Source of the DNA: a virus | IMG/VR virus record: IMGVR_UViG_3300022562_001814 | Span: 104,738-168,737 of that record | DNA: 64,000 bases | Strand: one strand, 5' to 3' | Part shown: piece after piece, positions 9,952-22,100 of the stretch | How the letters are laid out: each line of letters starts with the position of its first letter | Position numbering within the stretch: position 1 is the stretch's first letter | The notes under the pieces: generated by a model | What the model was told of the DNA's origin: nothing | What the model saw: the letters and a program-made list of their open reading frames with translations, nothing else | Database searches by the model: none | Program-made: the position numbers and the translations under genes

Positions 9952-11568
9952 TTGGTTACTGATGCACAAAGAAAATATTTCAATACTAATGATATTGTTG
10001 CGCCAGACATTGATCAATATTATTCTAAAATTATTGTAACTATTGATTCTTTTAGAAGTAAATTTAATGTTTTAAATTCTAATTTACATAAAACTATTGG
10101 TCTACAAAATTTAGATGATATTTTTGTAAGAAATGAATCTAATTCATTAAATTTTCAAGAAAGTCGATGTTCTGCCTTTTACAGAATGGTCGGATTTCCA
10201 ATTGTTAATGGTGAGGGAACAGATTTTTATAGCCCAGGATTTAATCCGTATGTAAATAAAGATAGTAAAAAACAAAATGATCGGTTAGCAATAGCTAACT
10301 CTTTATTAAATAAAAGAAAAGGTATATTAAATGATCGAGAAAGATATGGTATATCAAATTCTTTTATATTTAGAGCACAAGACGATAGTGCTAGTGCCTT
10401 AGCAATATCTTCTATTTTTACTAGAAATTTTGATAAACAATTAAAACAAAATATAGGACCATTAGAATTAGATAGGCAGGTATTTGAAGTACCAGATAGG
10501 GCAAATCTTAGTTTAAATTTTCCGGACTTATCATCTTTAATTACTATAAGTACACATATTTTAAAGCCGTTTGTTGTAGATCCTAGAATAGATCTAACCG
10601 TTATGCCTGCTGCCAATCGTATTTGTGCACCATTTTTGTTTGATAAATCAAAAACAAAATTATCAAATAATATAACATTAAAGCGTCCCTATATTGAAAA
10701 AGTTATTACTATTAGATTTAAAAACGCAAATGTACTTGAGAACCCCACTCAAGAAACAAATATTAATCAATTTCTCAGAGATTCTATTAATTTTATTAAA
10801 GATAATTCTGATATAACTGATATTTCATTGGTTGAGAGCATACCTAATGCTTCTAAAAATTTACACGGTTCTGAAATAAATATGTTTTTTAAATTTATAA
10901 GACAGATAGAAGCATTATTAGAAGAGTTGGCTAAAGCATTTATTGAAATTTCAAAAATTAGAACAACTATTAATTGGAAACCTATTCCAAGCACAAATGG
11001 TCCTGAATTCGGAAGTACGTTAAAAGACGTTGATAAAAATGACAAAGACAATAATCAACAAAAAGAACTTGATATTATCAAATTAGAGCTTAATAAAGTT
11101 ATTGCTAAAACAGAATTGGATTTGGGTCTTTCAACGCCAGATTTGGGAGATTATGTATTTTCTGATATTGATGATATGGCTTTAAATACTGCCCAAAATG
11201 ATTATCAATTTTACGATACTCAACTTAAAACATTATATAAACAAAGAAATGCATATGGTAATAGAGCAAATGAATTATTAAAAAATATAGAAATTATAAC
11301 AGGAGAATTTAGCGGTTTAGGTTTATTAGATATTTTTGCTATTCAGGCCGCTCTTTGGTCTATGAGTCCAGAGGGCATTATAGGATTAATAGATGAAGAC
11401 GCTCGTAATAGAGCAGATGAAAATACAATAAAAGGGAAAATTGATATAGTATTACCAGATTCTAGTAAACCAATATTAGAAGCGCTTACTGAATTTGAAA
11501 AAAAACTTTCAGAAATTTATGCTTTTATGGGCGGATATTATCAGGCATTATTTAATGAAGGAAGATAA
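9952..11568 (+). CDS. Unknown structural protein of the baseplate module
   Basis: 538 residues, family not recognised. It uses a TTG start two bases after the upstream stop; the GGAG at 9941-9944 is well placed for that codon, and no ATG is available nearby. The sequence is mixed alpha/beta and polar, with a likely coiled-coil stretch at about residues 355-395 (rich in Lys, Asp, Glu, Leu). It has no signal peptide or membrane segment. Its place between the spike-like gene and the gp25-like gene, in a tightly packed block, argues for a baseplate component. Confidence 0.5.
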   Translation: MVTDAQRKYFNTNDIVAPDIDQYYSKIIVTIDSFRSKFNVLNSNLHKTIGLQNLDDIFVRNESNSLNFQESRCSAFYRMVGFPIVNGEGTDFYSPGFNPYVNKDSKKQNDRLAIANSLLNKRKGILNDRERYGISNSFIFRAQDDSASALAISSIFTRNFDKQLKQNIGPLELDRQVFEVPDRANLSLNFPDLSSLITISTHILKPFVVDPRIDLTVMPAANRICAPFLFDKSKTKLSNNITLKRPYIEKVITIRFKNANVLENPTQETNINQFLRDSINFIKDNSDITDISLVESIPNASKNLHGSEINMFFKFIRQIEALLEELAKAFIEISKIRTTINWKPIPSTNGPEFGSTLKDVDKNDKDNNQQKELDIIKLELNKVIAKTELDLGLSTPDLGDYVFSDIDDMALNTAQNDYQFYDTQLKTLYKQRNAYGNRANELLKNIEIITGEFSGLGLLDIFAIQAALWSMSPEGIIGLIDEDARNRADENTIKGKIDIVLPDSSKPILEALTEFEKKLSEIYAFMGGYYQALFNEGR

Positions 11569-11629
11569 ATAATCAATAAAATCAATAAGTTAAATGTTTG
11601 CAATAATATTGCATTGGAAAAGGATTATT

Positions 11630-12055
11630 ATGTCTTCAGATCTAAGAATTGTTAATGGCGATTTTATATTAAAAAATGGTGATTTAGAACAAATTACGGG
11701 ACAAAATAAATTAATTCAAGATATATTAAAAATATGTTTAACAGCTGCCGGATCTAATATTTATCAACCTTGGTATGGTTCTTTCATTTCTAAAACACTT
11801 ATTGGTTCGCATTTATCAACCGATATTACACTTACAATCGCTCAGAGTCAATTACAAAATGCATTAGAAAACCTTAAAAAATTGCAACAATTACAGCTAA
11901 ATAGTACATTACAACAAGTAACCCCAGATGAGCATATAGCAGGTATTAAAGAAGTTAAAGTAAGTAGAAATCAAATAGACCCAAGACTTTTTGAAGTAAT
12001 GATAAAGGTATTAAATAGAGAATTTAAGCAAACAATTGTTACTTTTAGTCCTTAA
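11630..12055 (+). CDS. gp25/gpW-like baseplate wedge protein
   Basis: 141 residues from the ATG at 11630. That start is preferred over the in-frame ATG at 11594 because AAAAGG lies just upstream and because the family begins with a short polar segment leading to 'DLRIVNGDFILKNGDLEQITG'. The gp25/gpW-like fold is indicated by the 'G-D-F...G-D...I-x-G...L-x-Q-D-I-L' pattern, a 'NIYQPWYGS' segment near residue 50 and a central helix. In T4, gp25 is a sheath-initiating wedge protein. The J-like wedge gene follows at once, the typical gp25-gp6 pairing, so the call is well supported. Confidence 0.8.
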   Translation: MSSDLRIVNGDFILKNGDLEQITGQNKLIQDILKICLTAAGSNIYQPWYGSFISKTLIGSHLSTDITLTIAQSQLQNALENLKKLQQLQLNSTLQQVTPDEHIAGIKEVKVSRNQIDPRLFEVMIKVLNREFKQTIVTFSP

Positions 12056-12078
12056 CAGGATATATTAATAAGGTAGAT

Positions 12079-15000
12079 ATGGTAGTTATTAGATCAGCCG
12101 ACGAAATTATATTAAATATGATTGAATTGCTAAAAGCAATCAGACCATCAGCTGATAGCAAACCAGGCACTGTAATAAGAGATTTATTTATAGAATTACC
12201 TGCCTCCCAATTGAGTTTATTATATGATACAGTTGCAGATGTATCTGATTTACAATCATTAAGATTAGTTTCTGGATCTGATTTAGATAATTTGCTTTCT
12301 AATTATGGATTATCAAGAAAATCGGCTAGTAAATCGTCAGGATTGGCTTTATTCACATTTAGCTCTATTCCTGCTTCAATTGCCATTAATAAGGGGGATT
12401 TTATATATTCTTCTGGCGGTGACTCATTTGCTGTTGCAAATGGTATAAGTGTTATTCCATCAAATAGCAATTTATATCGTTCAATTGCCACTAAATATAA
12501 AAATGATTTAGATTTTTTGGGTATTTCTGACCAATTTGCAGTTGAAGTCACGGTTCAAGCTACTACTCCAGGTACTGCGGGCAATATATCTAAATATTCT
12601 ATTAATAGTACTTCAACCCCAGGTGTTTCTAATGCTACTAATGTATTTGCTTTTTCTGGAGGAACAGATCAAGAAGATGACGCTTCATTTAGAAATCGTG
12701 GATTAGCCATTTTTAGTGGTTCAAGTACTGGAACATCTTTGGGTTATCGTAATGCGGCATTAACAGATAGCAATGTCATAGACGTGCTGGTTGTAGAACC
12801 AGGTAATCCTTTAATGACAAGAGATGGTACTGTAGTTGTAAAAAATGATGATGGTACATTTACTATTATCTCTGAAGGTACAGGAAATAAAGTAGATATT
12901 ATTATTTTAGGCACTAATTTATCTGAATATACAGATAGTTTTATTTATCAAGACAAAAGTAATAATAATGATCCAACAGATGACAAAAATATTTATGTAT
13001 TGGGACAAATTTCTGGAGATGAAAATAAAACTATTAATCGTCGTCGAATAGATAATATTGCTAATGGTGTTTTACCGGCGCAACCAGTTGAAGAAATATT
13101 AGAAGTTACAGGTTCATTAAGTGGTTCAAATTTCGTTGAAAAAAATGTAGATAGTCTTGGTAGAATTACTGGAAATTATGAATTAATTAAAGATACCGGC
13201 AATGTATCAGGCAGCCCCTTCGGGTTTGATAAATTTCACTGGATAAATGATCGTGTTGAATTATTTGAAGAAGATCGCGTTAAATCAAGATTCAATGGAC
13301 AAGATAATTTAACTTTTACAGATGTCATTCAAATTCCTCAAATTCAACAAAATATTTCTATTACTAATGAAAATAGCTTAGTATCTTCAGGAGATAAGTC
13401 CATTATTCAATTATTACATACTCCTTCAACCAATGTAACAAGAGTATTTAATGTTAATACTGGAGAACGTTATATCGTTACAGATCAAAGCGTTGATGGA
13501 GACGATTCTATTAATACTACTGGAAGAATAAGGATTACAGGTAATACTTTGCCGTCTGTAAGTGATGTTTTACAAGTAGATTATACGTGGGTCGTTGATT
13601 TCGATCCGTTCGTTGACTACGATGGTAAAATTATTAACAGTAATCCCCGTATATCGGATGATAGTATTGATTGGGGATTATCTAATGCTATTAGAAATGA
13701 ATCAGCACTTTTTACTATTAGTGATGATGGCGCTTTCTATAGTGGAAATGTAAAACACCCTGTAGGTGTTATTTTAAGTGCAGAAAAATTTCAACAAGCC
13801 GATTCTTTTATTACTGAAGTATCAACGGGAAATTTTATTGGTAGATTATCTGTAATTATAGAAGAATTATTAGAACCTGTAGATACTGTAAGTGCTATTA
13901 TTTTACAAAACTCCACTTTAGGTGTTTTTAATACCACTGATGCTGATAGTATTATTACAAATGAACGCGTTATTGTAGGATCTGAAATTAAATATAATTG
14001 TACAATAATTTTACCTTCTGATACTCCGGCAACTGAAGGTGCTGCTGTAACTGTATATTTTAATCAATCAGATGTTTTTACAGTAAGCGGTTCTGCAGGA
14101 AATTTTACAGCAAATCAAATTACTATTCCTTCAACTAATGTCGACGTTGTAAATGATACTGTTATTTTGCGTGTTACCTATTTGGCAAATATTCAAGAAG
14201 CTTTAACTGCAAGCATAACTAATTTGCCACTTAGTAGAGTTGGAAATAGTTTTAATAATAATAGTACTACCGGATTTACAAATAATTCTGTATCTAATAT
14301 CATTAGAAGAGAAAATCAAACAATTCAATTAAGTGATGCTAATGATTTAATAGTTACATTAAATATTAATGCTTCTGATTTTGAATTTGCTTCCGATAAG
14401 GTATTACTAGTTGTTAATTTGACAGATAAACAAGAAATTTGGAATCAAGATAATATAGGAACAGTTAGTGTAGATGATGATAACTATTATGTATTAACAT
14501 TTACTGGATATAACACGCCAACTGTTGGAGATAATGTTGGTATTTTTTATACAGCCGATGATATTAAACGGACACAGCCATTTACATTTGATAATTCTCT
14601 TATCAACAAAAGTGTTCAAACATTACAATATGATTCGATTAATGATCAATTGTTTATTGACATTCATTCTTTTATAGATGATTCTGTCAGTTTTTCAATT
14701 ATAGACCCAACTAATGACGTAACCATTGTTGCAAGTACTGGTACGCTTACGGCGAGCACTGCTGATGCAACATTATCCAGCGGGTTTGTAGTATTTGGTG
14801 CTTTAGATGAAGTATTACTTAAAAAGGTAAAAATAGAAAATTCTATTTACCCTAATAATAATGGAATTTATGATATTGTTTCTATTAATACTATTAGCAA
14901 TACTATAACTTTTACAAATGAACTCGGGAATATTAATTCTAATCAAATTAGTATAGTAAGGTTATTAGATAATAAAGAATTATGGACAGATAACGGTGAA

Positions 15001-16146
15001 ATCGATTTAACTGATAATAAATTAATATTACCTTCAACTGCTAATGCAAATGAAAATGACGATGTTGTTGTATTACTTTTTGTTTCTAATAATTTAAGAC
15101 AGGCACCATCTAAATTAGCAATAACTGTTGCTGATCAAATTAATAATACTGGCATAATTACAATTTCTGGCACCAGTATGACTAAAATTAAAGAAATAAT
15201 TTTTACTGCTACTAATACCGGATTTAAACAAACTATTGCTGAAGCTGTTAGAAAAACATTAGGTCTAGCATCTGCTTCTAGCATTCCTTCAACTGTTAAA
15301 TTAGCCAGAATAACAAAATTAGAAAAAGTTACTACTACAACTGGAGGCGAAGTTTTATCTTCAGATGTAACTTATGATATTTTAGGATCTTCCATCAAAA
15401 ATAATATTTATTATGCTAATGAAATGATAGATAATGATACTTTATCTAATTTAGAATTTATTTTACCCAACACTACTAATAATTTAACAAATAGCCCCAA
15501 AATAGGAGATCAGTTTAGGATTACTTGTTATTTTACTACAGATCTAGATAGTGAGAGCTTGTCCTTCACACGTAATGGCACTTTATATACAAATAAACTA
15601 TTTACTTTAATAGATAAGATGTTTGTTTCAAGTGGATTCAATTCGACATCTGTAAGATTTATAGTGTCTTATTTTAATCAACCTGCTACTGGAAGTCGTT
15701 ATAAAGCTTTCTATGATTATACGGCACCAAAACAAAATGAAAGAATTACTATTAAATTTAATTATAATAAATTAATTTCTGATACAACATTTACTATAGA
15801 AGAAGCTCGACCAATTAATGCGGACGTGCTTGTAAAAGCTGCTCAACAGCTATTGGTAGATATCACTATGTATATAGTAATAGATTCAAATTATACTGAT
15901 TCATCAGATACTGTATTACAAAATCTAAAAGATCGGTTAACTACAGCTATTAATACTAATAAATTAGGTGATATTTTAGATGCTTCTGATTTAGTAACAG
16001 TTGCACAAGGTGTAGATGGAGTAGATCGTGCTCGAGTAGTATATTTTAATGAAAATGGTCAAGTTGGACAAGTATTATCGTTAGTTGCCCAAGAAAATCA
16101 ATATTTTGTAGCAAATAATGTTTTAGTGGATCAAGAAGTTAGATAA
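12079..16146 (+). CDS. Baseplate J-like (gp6-type) wedge protein
   Basis: 1355 residues. The N-terminus has the Baseplate_J pattern: RSADEIILNMIELLKAIRP, then PGTVIRDLFIELPA at about residues 29-42, then DLQSLRLVSGSDLDNLLSNY and RKSASKSSGLALFTF. A 'PGTAGNIS' motif occurs at about residue 170 and the EDDASFRNRGLAIF segment at about 200-215. The C-terminal end repeats the family's closing block (DVLVKAAQQLLVDI at about 1252-1265, then LGDILDASDLV). The middle 900 residues, made of beta-rich repeats, are a large expansion over the usual 300-600 residues. It probably forms the inner wedge ring with the gp25-like protein upstream. AAGG precedes the ATG. Confidence 0.85.
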   Translation: MVVIRSADEIILNMIELLKAIRPSADSKPGTVIRDLFIELPASQLSLLYDTVADVSDLQSLRLVSGSDLDNLLSNYGLSRKSASKSSGLALFTFSSIPASIAINKGDFIYSSGGDSFAVANGISVIPSNSNLYRSIATKYKNDLDFLGISDQFAVEVTVQATTPGTAGNISKYSINSTSTPGVSNATNVFAFSGGTDQEDDASFRNRGLAIFSGSSTGTSLGYRNAALTDSNVIDVLVVEPGNPLMTRDGTVVVKNDDGTFTIISEGTGNKVDIIILGTNLSEYTDSFIYQDKSNNNDPTDDKNIYVLGQISGDENKTINRRRIDNIANGVLPAQPVEEILEVTGSLSGSNFVEKNVDSLGRITGNYELIKDTGNVSGSPFGFDKFHWINDRVELFEEDRVKSRFNGQDNLTFTDVIQIPQIQQNISITNENSLVSSGDKSIIQLLHTPSTNVTRVFNVNTGERYIVTDQSVDGDDSINTTGRIRITGNTLPSVSDVLQVDYTWVVDFDPFVDYDGKIINSNPRISDDSIDWGLSNAIRNESALFTISDDGAFYSGNVKHPVGVILSAEKFQQADSFITEVSTGNFIGRLSVIIEELLEPVDTVSAIILQNSTLGVFNTTDADSIITNERVIVGSEIKYNCTIILPSDTPATEGAAVTVYFNQSDVFTVSGSAGNFTANQITIPSTNVDVVNDTVILRVTYLANIQEALTASITNLPLSRVGNSFNNNSTTGFTNNSVSNIIRRENQTIQLSDANDLIVTLNINASDFEFASDKVLLVVNLTDKQEIWNQDNIGTVSVDDDNYYVLTFTGYNTPTVGDNVGIFYTADDIKRTQPFTFDNSLINKSVQTLQYDSINDQLFIDIHSFIDDSVSFSIIDPTNDVTIVASTGTLTASTADATLSSGFVVFGALDEVLLKKVKIENSIYPNNNGIYDIVSINTISNTITFTNELGNINSNQISIVRLLDNKELWTDNGEIDLTDNKLILPSTANANENDDVVVLLFVSNNLRQAPSKLAITVADQINNTGIITISGTSMTKIKEIIFTATNTGFKQTIAEAVRKTLGLASASSIPSTVKLARITKLEKVTTTTGGEVLSSDVTYDILGSSIKNNIYYANEMIDNDTLSNLEFILPNTTNNLTNSPKIGDQFRITCYFTTDLDSESLSFTRNGTLYTNKLFTLIDKMFVSSGFNSTSVRFIVSYFNQPATGSRYKAFYDYTAPKQNERITIKFNYNKLISDTTFTIEEARPINADVLVKAAQQLLVDITMYIVIDSNYTDSSDTVLQNLKDRLTTAINTNKLGDILDASDLVTVAQGVDGVDRARVVYFNENGQVGQVLSLVAQENQYFVANNVLVDQEVR

Positions 16147-16156
16147 TTGGATGTAG

Positions 16157-19100
16157 ATGACAAATAATCTTAGAGCTTTATCTATAAATGTTGTAAACAG
16201 CGTATCAGTTAAGGTATTATTTACTGATTCTTTAATTACAACTATTAATGCAGATAATATTACAATCGTATCACAAACGCCTGGCGTACCATCGCCTCAA
16301 GTGTTAAAGGTAAGAGTATTAGATAATATTTTAGAAATTACAACACAACCTTTAACAAGTTTGGCTGGATACTTTATTACATTTGCATCAACAGATACTA
16401 CATTATTTAAATCTTTAAATGGGACTTCGATTTTATTCGAAGACGGTATTGCAAATAAATTATTTTTCTTAGGACCAGTAGAATCTACAAATCCTGTTAA
16501 AGAATATTTTTTAAATTATTTAAGCGAAAATGTATATAATACTGACTCTGGTACTATTTTACATGATTATTTAAATATTTTATCTACTTTATTTGTAAAA
16601 GCTTTATATGATATTAGACAAGCCAAAAATGACAATTATTTATCTATTACCATCACAGATGAAAGAAAGACCCGCGGTGAAACGCCTTTTGATCATTTAA
16701 ATGAAGAAGGGGCTTATGAAATAATTAGGGTTGGTAAGACAGCAACTAATGCTATTTCTAGTTTAAATTTATCTATTGATGAATTTAATACCGATCCAAT
16801 TAGTTTATTACAAGCAGATTTTTCTGAAAGCCTTACAATTAATTCGATTGATAGTGAGGGTATATTTAATATTAATAGTTTTATATTAAATTTATCTAAA
16901 AATTTTGTTATTAAATTAGAATCCGTTACATTTACATATAGTAATGGACATCTTCCATATTCATATGATATTTCAACATATGGTTACCAAATTTTAGACC
17001 AAAAATATGATAGTGCATATGCCTTTAAATATCTGTTATTAGAAAATAACCAAATCAAATTAAGTGATAAAATTTTGGAAGATCCAAATTTCTCCTCTGA
17101 AGAAATTTTTCAAGTTCAAGTTTCTTATAAATATAAAGATACTGGGAGAGTAATTGATTTTGATACTGTAGAAGTGCATAGCGTTGATTCTTCTGGAAGA
17201 GAAGTATTGCCTCCACTATTAAATGTATTTAATTTAAAACACGCTCCAGTTGTTACTAGTGGAAATAAAATTGGAACTATCGGAGATGTAAGTTTTGTAG
17301 ATCAAAACACATTACCAATTTTAAATCAACAACATCCAGCATTCACAACAGAACTAAAATTTAGATTGGATTTCCTTCCCTCATCAATTGGAGAATATTC
17401 AATTGATTATGAAACTGGTACTGTATACGTATTTGGAGAATCTTCAGCAAATGATGGTACTGGTGCTACCCCCCCACTTGCAATATATAATTATCGTCAA
17501 GTCTTTAAAGAAGATATTGATTGGGTTGTGGATACAAGCACGAGTGATTTAGTTGCTTTAACAGCTGGTAGTTTAATTGGTAATGAAGCTGATATTATTT
17601 TTAATTTTGAACAAGTGCTTGCACAAGATATTGATTATAAGGCGCAAATTCATATTGAAGTATTGGATGAAAGAATTGATAATAATTTATTAGCACTTAA
17701 TGTATTAAGTGTTCAAAACCCCCCAATCACGAATGTATTTAGAGTGTATAATGAAACTACTGGAGAAATTTATCCAGTTTCTCGTTGGAATGATAGTAAA
17801 GTATTTTTTACATATAATAATCCGCCAAATATAGAAGAATTTTTAGGCGAAAGAGCTTCGTTTGAAGAAGTTAATAATGAAATTATGTTTGTTAATACCG
17901 TACTTGATACGGTTGTACCCACGATTAAAATATTTAAAATCATATTAAATAATAATAATATAATTGCTCAATCTGAAGATTGTATTGGAGCATCATTTAA
18001 TACAAGTGTTTCTTTGTCTAATAATGAAATATTTACTACAGAATTATATTTTGATGGACTCCAATCAGAAACATTAAATTTATCTAGATTAACAACTGTA
18101 GGGTATTATTTTATTGATTACCAAAATGGTATCGTATATTTAACTGTTAGTAGCGATCAAGATTTTAACATAGGAACTATTTCTTATAAACGTGGATACA
18201 TAGCAACAAATTATCCTCATATTACAAGTGTAGAAGATATTTATTATCGTATCACTACATTATCTGCTAAAAATAAAACTTTCGAATATACTGATTTTGA
18301 TGATGGGTTTATTTTACCAAAATCTTTTGATTTAGCTGATGAGCAAATTTTATCCCAAGATACTAATGTTTCATATATTGTTTCATCAAATAAAATTGGG
18401 GCTTTAGTTGATTCTGAATTTGTACACACTGTTACAGATGATATTTTATTTATCAGATCTATATATGAAATAGAAGATTTATTAAATAATATTTCCCCTC
18501 TTAATTTTACTGAGGCGGCAAGTTTTACAAATCGTTCGATTACAATAACTCCAATAGAAAAACAAGAATATCACACAGTAGAATATGATGGTTATGATGG
18601 TTATCATTTATATTTAAATACCGGATTACAATACTTATCATCAAATATCACTCTTGATGTTCAGGTAGTTAGATTAACAGATCAGGCAGATCTGTGGGGA
18701 GGTATTGGAACTGTTGTTTTAGGTAATTTAGTAAAACTTATACTACCAGGCATTAATTCTCCGGCTATTGGTGATTCGGTGTTAGTTACATACAGTTATA
18801 CTATAAACGATTTATCACATGTGGTTGTTGATTATAATAAAGGAGAATATTATATAGATTATACCGCCTTAACTGATGAAATTATAGTTAGTTATGAATA
18901 CGGTGCTAATGCATTAGATTTTAGAGAATCAAGTGCGTTAAATGCCGGTGATACTTATTATGTGAGTTATAAAGTTGGAGCACTTCGAGATGCATTGCTT
19001 AAAAATTTTGGAAGTTTAATAGATATTGATATTTTAAATGTATTTGATGTTACTTTCTCTAGAGAAAGATATCGAGATGCTATTACAGCTGCTATGCATT

Positions 19101-22100
19101 CTTTTTCAAAAGGACCCACTGTTGCTGCGATAGAAAATATCGGATCTATTATATCTCATTTACCAGCAGAAGTAAACGAATCGGTATTTGAAAATTGGTC
19201 GCTGGGCGAAAGTTTACTAAATCCACGCAAATTTAATTTAACAGGTAATTTTGATTTAGAAGTAACAAAATATAATGAAGGTATACTTATTGATCAAAAA
19301 GATCAGTCTATTAGTTTACCAGCCATATCTAATTTAAAATTGGATGAAGGTACGTTTGAAACGTGGATTAGGCCGCACTGGGACGGATTAGATAATCTTG
19401 CAGAATTAAAAATTGTTCCACTAAAGGACGGGTATTTAATATCTGAATTGGAAATTTTTATTGGAGCATTAGAATATCATCCAACTTATGAAACCGATTT
19501 AGATACTGGAGAACAATTCTTTACGTTAGATAAATTCAAGCAGGTCGGAGGTATCCCGAATAAAAATAAAGATGGTGTATATTTTTATTATGATCGAGAT
19601 CCAGTTGGTAATTTCAATAGATGGTTTGTTGAAATTATAGACGGATATGCTAATGACGGATATGTTATAGATGGTTATGTAAGTAAAAAATATAGTTTAA
19701 CACTACATACTAATGGTAGGTTTTATGATATTAAATCAACTACAGACCTTCAACCAAGTACGACCAAAATTACAAGTGGTACCAACAAATTATCTTTTGT
19801 AGTTAATTCTGTATTTCCTAATGAAGGAATTACTTTTGTGGCTGATTTGCCGCATTATATAATAGATTATGCGGAAGAAGAAAATAAAAATAGATTTTCT
19901 ATTTTTAAAGATGAGTCTGGTTATTTAAATTTTAAAATTTTTGATAAATTTAAAACTAGTTATACTATAAGTGCCAATGTATCTGATTGGATACATGATG
20001 AATTACATCATGTGGCGGCTTCTTGGAAACTGAATACAAAAATGGGTAGAGATGAATTGCATCTATTTATAGATGGGTTCGAGGTTCCAAATATTATAAG
20101 ATATGGAGATCGTATTAAGCCATATTTACATGAAAAATTTAGAACAATTAATCCAGAAGAAGTTGTTGGAGCTATTACTAGTAATATTGTTTCATCTAAT
20201 GATTTAACAACTATAGTTGGTTCCACACAAGTTATATCTTCTCTTAATTTCAGCGCGTACGGTATCGTTATTGGGGATATTATTTATATAGAAGAGCCAG
20301 GATTTGATGAAAATGGATATTTAATTACTTTCGTAAATGGTAATACTTTAACTTTAGATACGGTTATGCCAGTAACTATTACTGATGGGACATTTTCCGT
20401 TAATAAAACCGCATTTGATGTATCTACTGAAATAGATGTATTTCCGAATTTCACGGTTTCTTTACTACATTCATTTTTTAATTATAATGATTTAGAAACT
20501 GTAATTGGATCTAATATAGTAACTAGTTCTACAGTTGACTTTGTAGCAAATAATGTTGTTCCTGGAGATTTAATTCGTATTAATGATTCATCATTTGAAA
20601 AACATTATATAATTTTAGATGTAAACCCAAATTCATTAATTTTAAATGATGATATGCCGAACAGTTTGTCCGGGTTGTCATATAATATTTATCATAATGA
20701 AGAAGAAGAAATTCCCGGATTGCGTGCCCTTTATCCTTCATATGAGTTATCTAAATCCACTGATGGATATTTTACAAATATACTTACTATTAGAAATGAT
20801 GCACTTATAGATGATTTGGTACTAATTAGAACCTTGGGAATCAACCATAGAAAAGTAAAAAGACGTTATTATGTTTGGGGTAATCAAAGCAATATTCTTA
20901 AAACAAAATTACCAACTCCAATTTCACTAGATGAAGTAAAAATTAATAAAATATTAATACCCACAACATTTATTGGTCCGAGTAATTCTACTTTAATGGG
21001 TGGAATATTTACTTCTAATAATATTTTATCTGATTTAACTTCTAATGGTGTAAGCGGAAGGACTTTATCAGTATCAATTCAGGGAGATAATATTGATTTT
21101 ACCACCTCAACGACTGTTGATATAAATGGTGTTGTTGTTGATACTGCAGGAGTCCCTTCTGTTATTACAGAAACGCTTACGTTTACGGAACGTGGGATAC
21201 AAGATACATTAAATTTATTTGCTCAAGTCAATTATGTAATCGTGACTTGTAAGCCAATTAAAACAACATCTAATGCAGCTGTTCTAGAAATTAAAGAAAA
21301 ATATCCCATTACCAAAGCAGAAAATGTAGACTGGTTTGTTATTTCATCAAGTAATATACCACAAGCGATCGTACGATACAGTTATCAGGTAGGTGTAGGC
21401 AATAGTTTATATAGTGATGGTTATCAATTAGGTGATGGATATTCTGTAACAGATGATAATAATTTTTTCTCTAGCAGTGTTGTTGGGGATTATTTGATTA
21501 TTCATAATCCTCTATCAGTGGCTGGATTTTATAAAATTATTGACGTGTCTGATGATCATACAACTTTAACATTAGATCCTAATACTACTGGAAGTTTACC
21601 ACTAACATCTTTTACAGATGGGTATTATGAAATTTTAAATACAATTGATTTTAGAAGCGGACTACAGAATGGATATTTTACTTTTGAATATCTTGCGCTT
21701 CCCGGTGAACCATATTTCTTAACCGAAGGTTTATATGAGTTAGATTATTATACCTATTTATCAATTCCTTTTGATTTGCGTCCTGATGATATGTACATTG
21801 GTAGTAATTTTAATGGTAAATTACAATTAAATGGTGTAATAGATGAATTACAAATTTTAAATATTAAGCTTACTGATACGAGAGTTGGGGAAACTGCGGC
21901 TAAAAGCCAACGTACTATTACTAAAGAATTTAATTCATTGAAAGCATCGGAAACGGACGCAAATTCATTAGTATTATCACATTTTGATACTGTTCCACCA
22001 ATTAATGAAGCTGATGTTTATCGATATGCCGATCAAAATATCATTCAATCTGGTGAAGTAATTAATGATAATTTTACTCAAAGCATTTGTTTAATTGATA

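Noticed and set aside
19640-19690. Frequent Asp-Gly-Tyr triplets in tail proteins as a special repeat
   Set aside because: They are irregularly spaced and occur at turns of beta strands in several unrelated proteins, so no defined repeat unit can be drawn.
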